Source: Nitrospira sp. (GTDB lineage: Bacteria; Nitrospirota; Nitrospiria; Nitrospirales; Nitrospiraceae). Taken from it: a stretch of DNA of 40,118 nt. Where the stretch lies: assembly GCA_029879905.1 (NCBI GenBank), contig JAOUPN010000004.1, positions 1 through 40,118 of the forward strand, given 5' to 3'. The notes under the pieces are model-generated. The model had not been told where the DNA came from. It saw only the letters and a program-made list of their open reading frames with translations, and did no database searches. Positions 17,511 through 24,092 of the stretch are shown here, one piece after another (position 1 is the first letter of the stretch; every line of letters begins with the position of its first letter). The translations under genes and the position numbers were made by a program.

Positions 17511-17919
17511 AGTGATGCCCTCCATGATAGCGTGAGACGGCTTCCTTCACCGTTGCGGGGAGACTAGCCAGACCTGCTTCTTTCTTGAGATACCAAAAGT
17601 CGTCATCTTCCGCATAGATTTCCGCGCCGATCATCTCGGCCCATTGGCACATCGATCGATTCTCTCGTCTGATCGCCTGCAACCATCCGGCGATACCTTC
17701 CGATTCACACCGATACTCGAGCCGTCGGATCTCTCCCAGCAAGCGTCGAAGTCCGTCCCGATGTCCGTCAAGCGGTGGCAAGCTCGTCAGCCAGACCCAT
17801 ACATTTCCATCCGACGGAGAGATACGCTTTTCGATCCCAAACAACGGCCATTCTTCATGCGGCTGGAGCCCATACCGATCAAGCCGGTCCCGCTTGATCT
17901 GATAGATATCCAGTCTCAT
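17497..17919 (-). CDS. T7 gp13-like / GNAT-fold virion-associated protein
   Basis: The 140-residue product carries PLFGIEKRISPSDGNVWVW, a helical block, then ENRSMCQWAEMIGAEIY and DDFWYLKKE. The order of strand with FGI and VWVW, central helix, N-x-x-M-x-x-W-x-x-x-x-GA and a last aromatic strand resembles the GNAT-like fold of T7 gp13 and related podophage proteins next to the tail genes. No acetyl-CoA pyrophosphate loop (QxxGxG) is clear, so catalysis is doubtful. It overlaps the nozzle gene by ATGA and the S74 gene by 14 nt. Its place beside the tail nozzle supports the assignment; the homology is inferred from pattern only. Confidence 0.55.
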   Translation of the reverse strand: MRLDIYQIKRDRLDRYGLQPHEEWPLFGIEKRISPSDGNVWVWLTSLPPLDGHRDGLRRLLGEIRRLEYRCESEGIAGWLQAIRRENRSMCQWAEMIGAEIYAEDDDFWYLKKEAGLASLPATVKEAVSRYHGGHHYGRA

Positions 17920-19727
17920 CGGCGATTCCCCGGTTGAAACCGCACCAAGATCGTGGCAACCGAAAAGGAGCTATTATTCGTATCGTTTTCCCCTACAATA
18001 TAGAACTTTCTGCAATCCCCGTAAAGTCGCATCCTTCGGTCTGCGTCGGTCAAGGTCTTGCTGGTCGAGAGCGTCCCGTCTTGGTAGATCTTTATCACAA
18101 TGCTGTTATTCGAACTCCCTGGCGCAAAGGTCACTTGCAGCTCGCGCATGCTCGCGAGTTTATCGTCGGCATAGGGAAAGAACTCTTTCGTCGTGAAGGT
18201 GCCCATGTACCCCGCCGCGTCTTTTGTTCTGGCGGTTTGATCGAGTCTATAGATAAACCCGTTCGAGGCTCCGGCTAAGAGATCAAATTGCCCGGTCGTG
18301 GAGTTCCGATAGAGCGCCAGCGATTCGCATTCATCGCGTGTCGAGACGAATGCTTGCACATCACGAATCCCACTTGACGGATCGGAGCGATGGAGATCAA
18401 GTCCAATGATCGTTTTATTGGTCGGGAGCGACTGCCCGGAAATGACATTCGGATTCGGCGAAAACGCGAACAGCACCTTTTTCTTCCTGGGGTAGTAGAC
18501 GCTTTGGACATTCGGATATTGGAGCCATGCGCTGAGTTGATCGACCGGCAGTTTAGCGAAGTCTGTGTTACTCCTGATATATTCTCCAAGTTCCAACCCC
18601 TTCACCGCAGACGAGCGAACATCGCCGCTCTCCTGTACGGCCGAGAGTGCATGGAAATAGCCGTTCGGCGAGACAAAAAAGACCTCATCATCGGCTTCCA
18701 CAATCGCGCCTGGAGAGATCGCCCCAACATACTTGGATACACGCCGCCATCCCCAGGTAGAGGTATCCGAATCGCTATCGTCAAGCACGTACACTCCGCT
18801 CGGGTATTTGAACAAGTACGCCTTATTGCGCCAGGAAACACCGCCGATCGTAATATCCCCTTCACCGGGATAGACTTGAAAGAAAAGATTTCCACTGTTG
18901 ATGAAATCGCTATGATTATTCAGCACGCTAACGTAGACGCCATGTGGCCGGTTACTATTGCCCCCTGCAAACATCCTCCCTAAATGCAGGAACCCCCAGC
19001 GAGGCCCTACTGGTGAGGAATTCCAGTCAGTCGCTCTCGTGTTGCGGTACACGGTAATAGTCCCTGAGCCATTACTCGTAAAATTTTCAACTGACCCGCC
19101 GATGGTTAATGAGGCTTGGAAGGTGTTGGCTGCGGTATTGACTACATATAGCGGGTTGCCCAATACGGCAAGCCCGGTTGGCAATGATCCAGTACTGGTA
19201 AAGTGGACAGCCGTGCCGTTTGCGAGGCCGTGCGATGTCCTTGTCCATGTGTCCGTGGTATGATCAAATGTGACGGTTCCAACGCTCGCCCCTAGCGGTC
19301 TAGCAATGGCTCCGCCGGTATAGACATACGGGCTTGCATTCGCAAACCCAGCGAAGTAGTAGATCGCCTTGCTGGTCCCGTCAAACCCCTCCACAAATGG
19401 GGCATGGGAGTGAGTCACGTCTGGGCCTAGCAGCGACTTCACAAGTCCGCCTGTTCCCACCGTAATGATACGTGTTGGCGTCTTGCAGACAAGTTCTTCT
19501 GTTCCGTCATCCATCCGAAAATGGTGCATGGCGCGAATCTCCGGATCCGCCCCTGTGACCGCTGAGCTATTAAACTTCGTTGCCCCGCCACCCTTCTTCC
19601 AGGTGTCATCCTCGAACGTGATAGAGTTCATGGCCGTGAGATCCGTATCCCTCACGAGATCCGGGCTTTTCGACGCATTAAGCCCCCCTTGACCACAGGT
19701 AACCGTAAGAGTGTCGAACTGCCGCAT
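17916..19727 (-). CDS. Tail nozzle / stabilisation protein (beta-rich, 603 aa)
   Basis: The ATG at 19727 overlaps the adaptor stop as TAATG and has GGGGTG upstream, so it is preferred over the track's GTG at 19736. The protein opens with RQFDTLTVTCGQGGLNASKS, a common opening for podophage nozzle or DNA-stabilisation proteins in which a short N-terminal strand binds the adaptor ring. The rest is almost all beta, with a repeated pattern of short strands (MHHFRMDDGTEELVCKTP, TIGGVSWRNKAYLFKYPSG, DEVFFVSPNGYFHALS) suggesting a beta-propeller as in T7 gp12 or P22 gp10. It follows the adaptor and precedes the gp13-like gene, which is the podophage tail order. Confidence 0.68.
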   Translation of the reverse strand: MRQFDTLTVTCGQGGLNASKSPDLVRDTDLTAMNSITFEDDTWKKGGGATKFNSSAVTGADPEIRAMHHFRMDDGTEELVCKTPTRIITVGTGGLVKSLLGPDVTHSHAPFVEGFDGTSKAIYYFAGFANASPYVYTGGAIARPLGASVGTVTFDHTTDTWTRTSHGLANGTAVHFTSTGSLPTGLAVLGNPLYVVNTAANTFQASLTIGGSVENFTSNGSGTITVYRNTRATDWNSSPVGPRWGFLHLGRMFAGGNSNRPHGVYVSVLNNHSDFINSGNLFFQVYPGEGDITIGGVSWRNKAYLFKYPSGVYVLDDSDSDTSTWGWRRVSKYVGAISPGAIVEADDEVFFVSPNGYFHALSAVQESGDVRSSAVKGLELGEYIRSNTDFAKLPVDQLSAWLQYPNVQSVYYPRKKKVLFAFSPNPNVISGQSLPTNKTIIGLDLHRSDPSSGIRDVQAFVSTRDECESLALYRNSTTGQFDLLAGASNGFIYRLDQTARTKDAAGYMGTFTTKEFFPYADDKLASMRELQVTFAPGSSNNSIVIKIYQDGTLSTSKTLTDADRRMRLYGDCRKFYIVGENDTNNSSFSVATILVRFQPGNRR

Positions 19728-20656
19728 TAGGTACACCCCAAGGCAGCGGAATGTTTCGCCTGGACGTGAAACTGCCCGCCGCGGTTCGGGATATAGAGAT
19801 CGATCATGGTACCGATTTGCTGAACCGCTTTGGTCATGGCTTGATCCGCCTTCGAGTCATCCTTGTTCACGAAGAGTTCATAGGCGGCAAGATGGACTAA
19901 GACGCTCCGATGCTCACGTGGGATTCGTGGTGTATCGGCATCGCCAGACCCGGAGAAGTCTAGGTTGTGGAAGACCGCATAATCGTACTCGATGTTGAGG
20001 GCATCTTCCGACCATGGCGCCAGCCTCAGCTTTCGAAGAATCCCGTTATCTGAGGCGGAGTAGGCCGAAGGCGCCACTTCACACGCCGCTTCAATCGGTC
20101 CAAACCCGAGCGACCAGGACCCGCGCCCATAGCGTTGTTCGAACAGCTTCTTATCGATAATCCTAATTTCTCCATACCACGATCCTCGGACAAAGAGAGG
20201 ATCCCAGATTTTCAACACGCTCCCCGGTGTGGTGTATTCATCTTGGAAGATCACCGCCGACCCGGACGTCTCAAGTTCGACGTAGGGCGCATCAAGGGTG
20301 AGGTTTTCTGTCCCACCGGTATGCGCCGTAATGCGATAGACGGATTGATTGCCTTCCACATAGAACTTAGCACCGGCTTGGCTGGCGGTAATCGTGGCCG
20401 AGAGGGTGACTACGGCAGGCGAGGCAGCGGAAATGGTCGATACTGACACTGACTGCTTTGCCGCCGTTGTGATTACGCCAGGAGTTGGGGAGAGTGCCCA
20501 GGGCCACGGCGCCCAGCCTAAGAGCCTCCAATAGGCTTGCCTGACATATCGCTTCACGTCGGAGCCATATTCGCCGCTCACATTCTCGGCCTCGCTACAG
20601 TCGGACTGCACCGCATGGAGAATATCAAGCCCGGTAATTAAGTCTGCAGAAGCCAT
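19727..20656 (-). CDS. Head-tail adaptor protein
   Basis: This 309-residue protein starts with a helical region (DLITGLDILHAVQSDCSE, SDVKRYVRQAYWRLLGWAPWPWA) typical of adaptor rings that dock under the portal. It continues with a beta-rich insertion (about 60-130) and ends in helices containing HRSVLVHLAAYELF and ADQAMTKAVQQIGTMIDLY. This helix, beta insertion, helix plan matches the T7 gp11/SU10-type phage adaptor proteins. AAGGAGGAG lies upstream of the ATG. The gene is coupled to the nozzle gene by TAATG. Its distance from the portal (about 15 kb) is unusual. Confidence 0.7.
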   Translation of the reverse strand: MASADLITGLDILHAVQSDCSEAENVSGEYGSDVKRYVRQAYWRLLGWAPWPWALSPTPGVITTAAKQSVSVSTISAASPAVVTLSATITASQAGAKFYVEGNQSVYRITAHTGGTENLTLDAPYVELETSGSAVIFQDEYTTPGSVLKIWDPLFVRGSWYGEIRIIDKKLFEQRYGRGSWSLGFGPIEAACEVAPSAYSASDNGILRKLRLAPWSEDALNIEYDYAVFHNLDFSGSGDADTPRIPREHRSVLVHLAAYELFVNKDDSKADQAMTKAVQQIGTMIDLYIPNRGGQFHVQAKHSAALGCT

Positions 20657-20658
20657 CG

Positions 20659-21087
20659 CTACTCCTCCTTGGCCATCCCGGCCTGTATTAACGCAGCAGC
20701 CAGCGTCTTTCCGTCTCTACTCACTACGCCCTCGATCCGTTCAAATGTATGTTTCCCGCACGTCTCTATCGTGAATGGACGCTGAGCGAGCCAATCTGCA
20801 GTAAACTGTCGAGCCTCCTTGAACCCTAGCGTGTTCCGCTCCGGAGCGTTGACTCCTTGCACGCGGATCTTCACGTATCCAGGCGGGAACAGATTGAACA
20901 CGGCAAAGGTATCACCATCCATCACGCCCACGACCACTTGAGGCGGGATGTCGACCGTGAGGCACGACGCGCCAAACGAGGCGACGGGGATGAGGAAGGT
21001 GACGCAGATCAAGCCCACGATCCCAACGGCCACAATGAGAATGGCGGCAAGATCCAGCGTCGTCCCGTATCGGCCATGCCACTTCAT
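20659..21087 (-). CDS. Membrane-anchored staphylococcal-nuclease-like (SNase) protein
   Basis: The 142-residue product has an N-terminal transmembrane or signal segment (LAAILIVAVGIVGLICVTFL, about 12-32), followed by an SNase domain: VMDGDTFAVF, IRVQGVNAPERNTLGFKEAR, and FERIEGVVSRDGKTLAAALIQAGMA. Asp of DGDT, Arg of IRVQGV and Glu of APE correspond to conserved calcium-binding and catalytic positions of thermonuclease-type enzymes. The segment matching the second catalytic Arg (ERIEGVV) is less typical. A membrane-bound outward-facing nuclease could cut DNA in the periplasm, for instance host or competitor DNA. It lies between the papain-like peptidase and the adaptor with 2-3 bp gaps. Confidence 0.82.
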   Translation of the reverse strand: MKWHGRYGTTLDLAAILIVAVGIVGLICVTFLIPVASFGASCLTVDIPPQVVVGVMDGDTFAVFNLFPPGYVKIRVQGVNAPERNTLGFKEARQFTADWLAQRPFTIETCGKHTFERIEGVVSRDGKTLAAALIQAGMAKEE

Positions 21088-21090
21088 CGG

Positions 21091-21735
21091 TTACTCCGTT
21101 GGTGAACACGCTTCGCCGTCTTCTCGAATCAGCCGGTCAAGATCGTCGTACCTGATCCAGGCTCGACCATTGAGAGCCCACGGGAGCCCCCAGGAATTTT
21201 GAATCAAACCACACTCTTTCCGGTCGTCATACCCAATCAGTTCGTAGGCATGACCACCAATGCGCCGACCTGTCACGCGCAAGATCCCGTGCTTATCCGG
21301 CGTCATCATCCCAGAATACCAGTGTGTCCCGAGTACCACCGGCCCACGGAGTCCGACCCATTGAATCGCGTCCTCGACCGTAAAGGCCCAGCCGTAGGAA
21401 GCAATCTTGCCGGCCAACTGTAAGGCTTTGGCACCTCCACGTACCGATGAGCCGTCATAGTCTTCCCCGTCCCATTCGTCGTTCCGTTGCGCGAGGGCGT
21501 AGATAATCTCTGGCGATGGATCGCGCTGGAGTTTCGGCAGTGCGCGGAGGAGCGCATGCCATGCGTAACCCACGCACATCGGCGTATTCCCTTGATCCCC
21601 CTTCCACCAGATCCGCCAGGTCTTTCGAACCGGACGAGGCTCGATCGGCGCCGCCTTCCGTAGGAGGAATTTCCTATCTCTAGTATCTGGTGCGAACCGT
21701 CGACCGAATTGGATGGTCATTCCTTTTCTATCCAT
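21091..21735 (-). CDS. Papain-like (C1-type) cysteine peptidase
   Basis: This 214-residue protein shows the three marks of a C1 peptidase: the catalytic Cys in GNTPMCVGYAWHALL (about 54), the His in GGHAYELIGYDD (about 161) and the Asn in IQNSWG (about 179), the last two being very typical. There is no signal or propeptide. Phage C1-like peptidases are known but their substrates are mostly unknown; head maturation, host protein cleavage or lysis help are all possible. The track start at 21735 overlaps the Rz gene end by 19 nt; an alternative ATG at 21720 has AAGGA too close to be ideal. The gene lies between the spanins and the nuclease. Confidence 0.85.
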   Translation of the reverse strand: MDRKGMTIQFGRRFAPDTRDRKFLLRKAAPIEPRPVRKTWRIWWKGDQGNTPMCVGYAWHALLRALPKLQRDPSPEIIYALAQRNDEWDGEDYDGSSVRGGAKALQLAGKIASYGWAFTVEDAIQWVGLRGPVVLGTHWYSGMMTPDKHGILRVTGRRIGGHAYELIGYDDRKECGLIQNSWGLPWALNGRAWIRYDDLDRLIREDGEACSPTE

Positions 21736-22319
21736 TTCATTTCGCTCTGGTAGCGGGCGTTGTCAAAGGTAACCATCCGCTGTCTCAGTAGCCGTTCGTC
21801 CAACAACTTTTCAACCGCCAGATCGTAGGCTTGTAATGCCTCGTCGGTGGTTACGGTGATGGATTCTTCCGGTACGAGCTCAACGGCGGGAGGGTCAACG
21901 GCTCCATCGTCGTCAGCTCCTCTGGCAACTTCGTCGGCGTGGGGCATGCTCGTTTCTGATAGCTGGGGCACCCGGCTAAGAGCATCGAACTGAGTAACAA
22001 ACCCAGGAGGCAACACACACGGCTGTTCAGTGGATTTAACATAGCGAATCGTCTCCTTATGGATCGGCGCGGCCTGCTCTTTGACTGTGCGAGCACGTTC
22101 CGCAGCCTGTTGCATCGCCACTTGGAGGGCTTTCTTGGCGTGGCGTTCATGCTGGGCCAGCTCTAAGAGCTCTTGAATGTGCGCTTCGTGGACCCGCTCT
22201 CGCTCAGCCCAGACCCCTTTCAGGTAGATCCACCCAACAAAGGCCAGTACGAGCCCAGAGATAACGCCCCACTTCATGAGCGGGGAGGCGGTTCGGATCG
22301 CAGTCAGTACCGGCACCAT
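21717..22319 (-). CDS. Rz: Inner-membrane spanin (Rz-like)
   Basis: The 200-residue product has one N-terminal transmembrane helix (WGVISGLVLAFVGWIYLKGV, about 17-36) followed by a long periplasmic coiled coil (AERERVHEAHIQELLELAQH, AMQQAAERARTVKEQ), the plan of i-spanins. An o-spanin lipoprotein (Rz1) is encoded inside it in another frame, which is diagnostic of the classical embedded pair. The C-terminal part (about 100-200) is longer than in lambda Rz and holds further helix. GAGGTG precedes the ATG. The gene lies downstream of the holin candidates and SleB in the lysis block. Spanin complexes fuse inner and outer membranes after wall degradation. Confidence 0.82.
   Translation of the reverse strand: MVPVLTAIRTASPLMKWGVISGLVLAFVGWIYLKGVWAERERVHEAHIQELLELAQHERHAKKALQVAMQQAAERARTVKEQAAPIHKETIRYVKSTEQPCVLPPGFVTQFDALSRVPQLSETSMPHADEVARGADDDGAVDPPAVELVPEESITVTTDEALQAYDLAVEKLLDERLLRQRMVTFDNARYQSEMKWIEKE
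21851..22042 (-). CDS. Rz1: Outer-membrane spanin lipoprotein (Rz1-like), embedded in Rz
   Basis: Inside the Rz gene, in another frame, the ATG at 22042 with AAGGAGA upstream opens a 63-residue ORF. It has a lipoprotein signal MLNPLNSRVCCLLGLLLSSM followed by the lipobox LLAGC, then a short Pro-rich mature part (CPTPTKLPEELTTMEPLTLP). This is the hallmark of an Rz1 o-spanin: signal peptidase II site, short Pro-rich periplasmic domain, and full embedding in the i-spanin gene. The ORF track gives a longer form from 22150; the SD and signal support 22042. Together with Rz it should span the periplasm of a Gram-negative host. Confidence 0.85.
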   Translation of the reverse strand: MLNPLNSRVCCLLGLLLSSMLLAGCPSYQKRACPTPTKLPEELTTMEPLTLPPLSSYRKNPSP

Positions 22320-22424
22320 TTAGCACCTCACTAAGCACAGTAGATAGAGCAGCCAGGACGTCACGGAGATGATGAACACTAGACAGCCTCGTGCAATCCA
22401 GTCCAGCAGCTCATCATGGCTCAT
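22320..22424 (-). CDS. Tiny membrane protein (34 aa) in lysis block
   Basis: This ORF is too short for the track. It reads MSHDELLDWIARGC followed by LVFIISVTSWLLYLLCLV, one transmembrane helix, and stops 1 bp before the Rz start. AAGGAG lies seven bases before the ATG, and its 20-bp leader is identical to that of the 33-aa membrane protein at 22816. It could be a single-TM holin-like or accessory lysis peptide. Support comes from SD, hydrophobic coding and tight packing; function is unknown. Confidence 0.65.
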   Translation of the reverse strand: MSHDELLDWIARGCLVFIISVTSWLLYLLCLVRC

Positions 22425-22437
22425 GGCGCTACTCCTT
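22418..22437 (-). repeat. 20-bp leader repeat, copy 1
   Basis: A 20-bp stretch covering the SD, spacer and first codons of the 34-aa membrane gene is identical to 22810-22829, about 390 bp away. It includes AAGGAGTAGCGCC and the ATG. A shorter version (GGAGTAGCG) also precedes the adaptor gene at 20656. This suggests duplication of a start region. Confidence 0.8.
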
Positions 22438-22699
22438 ATTCAACTTCCCCCCAGTCTTCTGCGAGCAAATCAGTTTGGCTAACAAGCCAAGGCACAATTT
22501 CGCCAGTTGCAGTTCGCATATCGACATGTGCGTGATAGTCTATCTCTGTGCCTTCAGGGTAGATTCCGAGCAATGGAGCACGATTGACTTTGAATCTGCT
22601 TCCAGGAACAAGGAATACAAACATGTTCTTCCCATTCCATCCAGAACGACTTACTTTCTTGCCGACCTTAATTGATTCTAGTGCTTGAGAAAAGTTCAT
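22436..22699 (-). CDS. tad2: Tad2-type Thoeris anti-defence protein (DUF2829)
   Basis: The 87-residue product matches the DUF2829/Tad2 pattern along its length: MNFSQALESIKVGKKVSR, SGWNGKNMFVFLVPGS, then the extended PPLL-type segment (APLLGIYPEGTEIDYHAHVD) and MRTATGEIVPWLVSQTDLLA ending in EDW. Tad2 proteins form tetramers that bind and hold the cyclic ADP-ribose-type signal made by ThsB, so the ThsA effector of Thoeris is not switched on. The gene has GGAGG four bases before ATG. It sits as a cargo gene between two tiny membrane-protein genes in the lysis block. Family call is firm; activity against any one Thoeris type is inference. Confidence 0.88.
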   Translation of the reverse strand: MNFSQALESIKVGKKVSRSGWNGKNMFVFLVPGSRFKVNRAPLLGIYPEGTEIDYHAHVDMRTATGEIVPWLVSQTDLLAEDWGEVE

Positions 22700-22714
22700 A
22701 AAACCTCCATACAG

Positions 22715-22816
22715 TTACTCTACAATCACCACATAAATCGCGCCAGCCAGAGCAATCAACACGGCCAGAGCAACCCCGTACAGAATCCACGCAAACACGC
22801 CGTTCCATGGGCTCAT
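22715..22816 (-). CDS. Tiny membrane protein (33 aa) in lysis block
   Basis: This ORF is too short for the track. It reads MSPWNGVFAWILYGVA then LAVLIALAGAIYVVIVE, a single transmembrane helix. Its SD and start region (AAGGAG, seven bases, ATGAGCC) are the second copy of the 20-bp repeat also used by the 34-aa gene. It sits between the 2-TM holin candidate and Tad2. It may be a small holin or antiholin-like peptide, but no family is recognised. Confidence 0.65.
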   Translation of the reverse strand: MSPWNGVFAWILYGVALAVLIALAGAIYVVIVE

Positions 22817-22829
22817 GGCGCTACTCCTT
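22810..22829 (-). repeat. 20-bp leader repeat, copy 2
   Basis: This is identical to 22418-22437 and again covers SD, spacer and first codons, here of the 33-aa membrane gene. The two copies flank the Tad2 gene, so recombination between them could remove or insert tad2 together with one tiny gene. Confidence 0.8.
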
Positions 22830-23087
22830 TACTGGGCCAGCCTTCGACAATAGCTCGGTCTTGAGCCCGCCCTGATGTGTTGTGCCAACCCAAAATAGGA
22901 TGCATGCACTTGTAAACCCTGAGAGCTGCCCCAGCATATATACCAGCGTCTCTCTGTTGCCGGGAGGGATTTCAAAAAAGAACAGCAATGCCGATGAGGC
23001 GACAAAACTCGCCAAGAGCGCGACAGTCAGCGCACCGACAAACCAGAGCATACGCTTCACGCTCGGTTTCTGTGGCTCGTCACTCAT
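22821..23087 (-). CDS. Holin candidate with two transmembrane helices
   Basis: The 88-residue product has a charged N-terminus (MSDEPQKPSVKR), a first transmembrane helix (MLWFVGALTVALLASFVASS and on), a short loop with PPGNRE, a second helix (YMLGQLSGFTSACILFWVG) and a charged C-terminus. Small size, two helices and the lysis-block place fit a class II holin. A holin is needed here because the preferred SleB start removes any signal peptide. The 33- and 34-aa single-TM proteins and the TM-coiled-coil protein nearby are alternative holin parts. Confidence 0.65.
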   Translation of the reverse strand: MSDEPQKPSVKRMLWFVGALTVALLASFVASSALLFFFEIPPGNRETLVYMLGQLSGFTSACILFWVGTTHQGGLKTELLSKAGPVKE

Positions 23088-23102
23088 GGATGCACCTTCC
23101 TT

Positions 23103-23417
23103 TCAGCGCTCTTTTTCATTCCACGGGTCTCTCGGTATCCGGTCAAGGATTTTGTCAAGCTTCTTGTCAATGCTCTCAAGCCTGCGCTGGTCGTCTTCTC
23201 GATGTGCCCGAAGCCCCGTAATCTCCTGAGCGTTACCCGTGATACGGATATGTACAGCTTCGACTTTCACATTCATATCATTTCTTAGGGCATCCGCCTC
23301 TGCTTCAATTTTAGCAAACTTTGGCGCGAGCCATCCCAGCATGGAAATGACGGACGCCATCACGCCAGCAATGACACCAAAAACCGTGTCCACCCATTCC
23401 CATTTCGAATCATACAT
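23103..23417 (-). CDS. Membrane-anchored coiled-coil protein in lysis block
   Basis: This 104-residue protein has an N-terminal hydrophobic helix (VFGVIAGVMASVISMLGWLA, about 12-31) followed by a long coiled coil (KIEAEADALRNDMNVKVEAV, REDDQRRLESIDKKLDKIL). It resembles lysis accessory proteins of the XhlA type turned around, or a second spanin-like or holin-associated protein. It lies between SleB and the holin candidate, which supports a lysis role. The exact function is not known. Confidence 0.7.
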   Translation of the reverse strand: MYDSKWEWVDTVFGVIAGVMASVISMLGWLAPKFAKIEAEADALRNDMNVKVEAVHIRITGNAQEITGLRAHREDDQRRLESIDKKLDKILDRIPRDPWNEKER

Positions 23418-23455
23418 AGCGCCTAAATAGTACCCAAAACAACTACCTATAACTA

Positions 23456-23471
23456 CTGGCTATTCAGCCAG
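23456..23471. other. Short perfect hairpin in the SleB/coiled-coil gap
   Basis: CTGGCT and AGCCAG form a perfect 6-bp stem around a 4-nt loop in the 94-bp gap between the SleB stop and the next gene. No T-run follows on the minus strand, so it is not a clear terminator. It may affect mRNA stability. I see nothing else certain in this gap. Confidence 0.4.
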
Positions 23472-23511
23472 GTTGCCGCGCTCGCTCGAACAGGCCGACA
23501 CACATACCACC

Positions 23512-23961
23512 TCATACTTCAGACGTTCCACCGGTCCCGCGCATCACACGAGGGACAAAGAAGACATGATGCCCGACTTCCGCTACCTGGACCGCGCTGT
23601 GTGCCTTGGCCCAATCCGGTGTCACTGGCACCAGCCGAGGATCTGGGTTGTAATAGAGCACCGCGCCTTTCACCGTGTCGGAGCCATGCCGCGCCTCTTC
23701 CCATGCTCGCATACATTCCTGAACAACCGGATCATCGGTATCGATCCTGATATTGCGAATGCGGCCAAGGTCTTTCGAGTTCCACCCGGAGAACTGCAAC
23801 GGCCTCAAGACGGTCCCGGACACCGTGCCATCGCTGGAGTACTTGCGCTCCATCCGGTTGCGGATTACTTCAGCCACGGCTACCTTACCGACATATGGCT
23901 CGCCGGCGGCTTCCTGCATGATCGTCACGATTGCCAGTGCATCTTCGCCTATGAGTCGCAT
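23512..23961 (-). CDS. SleB-type cell wall hydrolase (endolysin)
   Basis: The track starts at 24114 (a GTG), but ATG 23961 has AAGGAG at eight bases and begins directly before the domain, giving 149 aa. The Hydrolase_2/SleB pattern is clear: TIMQEAAGEPYVGKVAVAEV with the catalytic-candidate Glu, VIRNRME, LQFSGWN, KGAVLYYNP and HHVFF. These enzymes act on the glycan strands of peptidoglycan and are frequent phage endolysins. With the long start the N-terminus would have a hydrophobic stretch, but that region is better explained by the zinc-ribbon gene in another frame. Without a signal it would need the holin nearby to reach the wall. Confidence 0.85.
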   Translation of the reverse strand: MRLIGEDALAIVTIMQEAAGEPYVGKVAVAEVIRNRMERKYSSDGTVSGTVLRPLQFSGWNSKDLGRIRNIRIDTDDPVVQECMRAWEEARHGSDTVKGAVLYYNPDPRLVPVTPDWAKAHSAVQVAEVGHHVFFVPRVMRGTGGTSEV

Positions 23962-24092
23962 ATCGTCTTCTCCTTCGGCTGCTCGATCGGTGGACACCCA
24001 CGCCAGCCACAGGCACAAAACCACTCCTCCCGCGCATAGTGCTTTTGCACATGTCGTTGGCATGCTGGGCATCGGTAGTTCCACGCCATCAT
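23949..24092 (-). CDS. Zinc-ribbon miniprotein (47 aa)
   Basis: This ORF is absent from the track. Its ATG overlaps the stop of the 912-aa gene as ATGA and its stop overlaps the start of SleB, so it links the two genes. The protein opens MMAWNYRCPACQRH, and WFCACGWRG follows after a short spacer: two Cys knuckles (CPAC and CACGWRGC) of a zinc-ribbon fold. Such miniproteins bind DNA, RNA or proteins. The alternative is that this stretch is the N-terminus of a longer SleB with a hydrophobic segment; spacing, SD placement and the Cys pattern favour the separate gene. Confidence 0.6.
   Translation of the reverse strand: MMAWNYRCPACQRHVQKHYAREEWFCACGWRGCPPIEQPKEKTICDS

Noticed and set aside
23456-23520. 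Possible tRNA or attachment site in the gap near 23.45 kb
   Set aside because: Only a short hairpin and a GTTCGAGC string are present; no cloverleaf or CCA end can be drawn.
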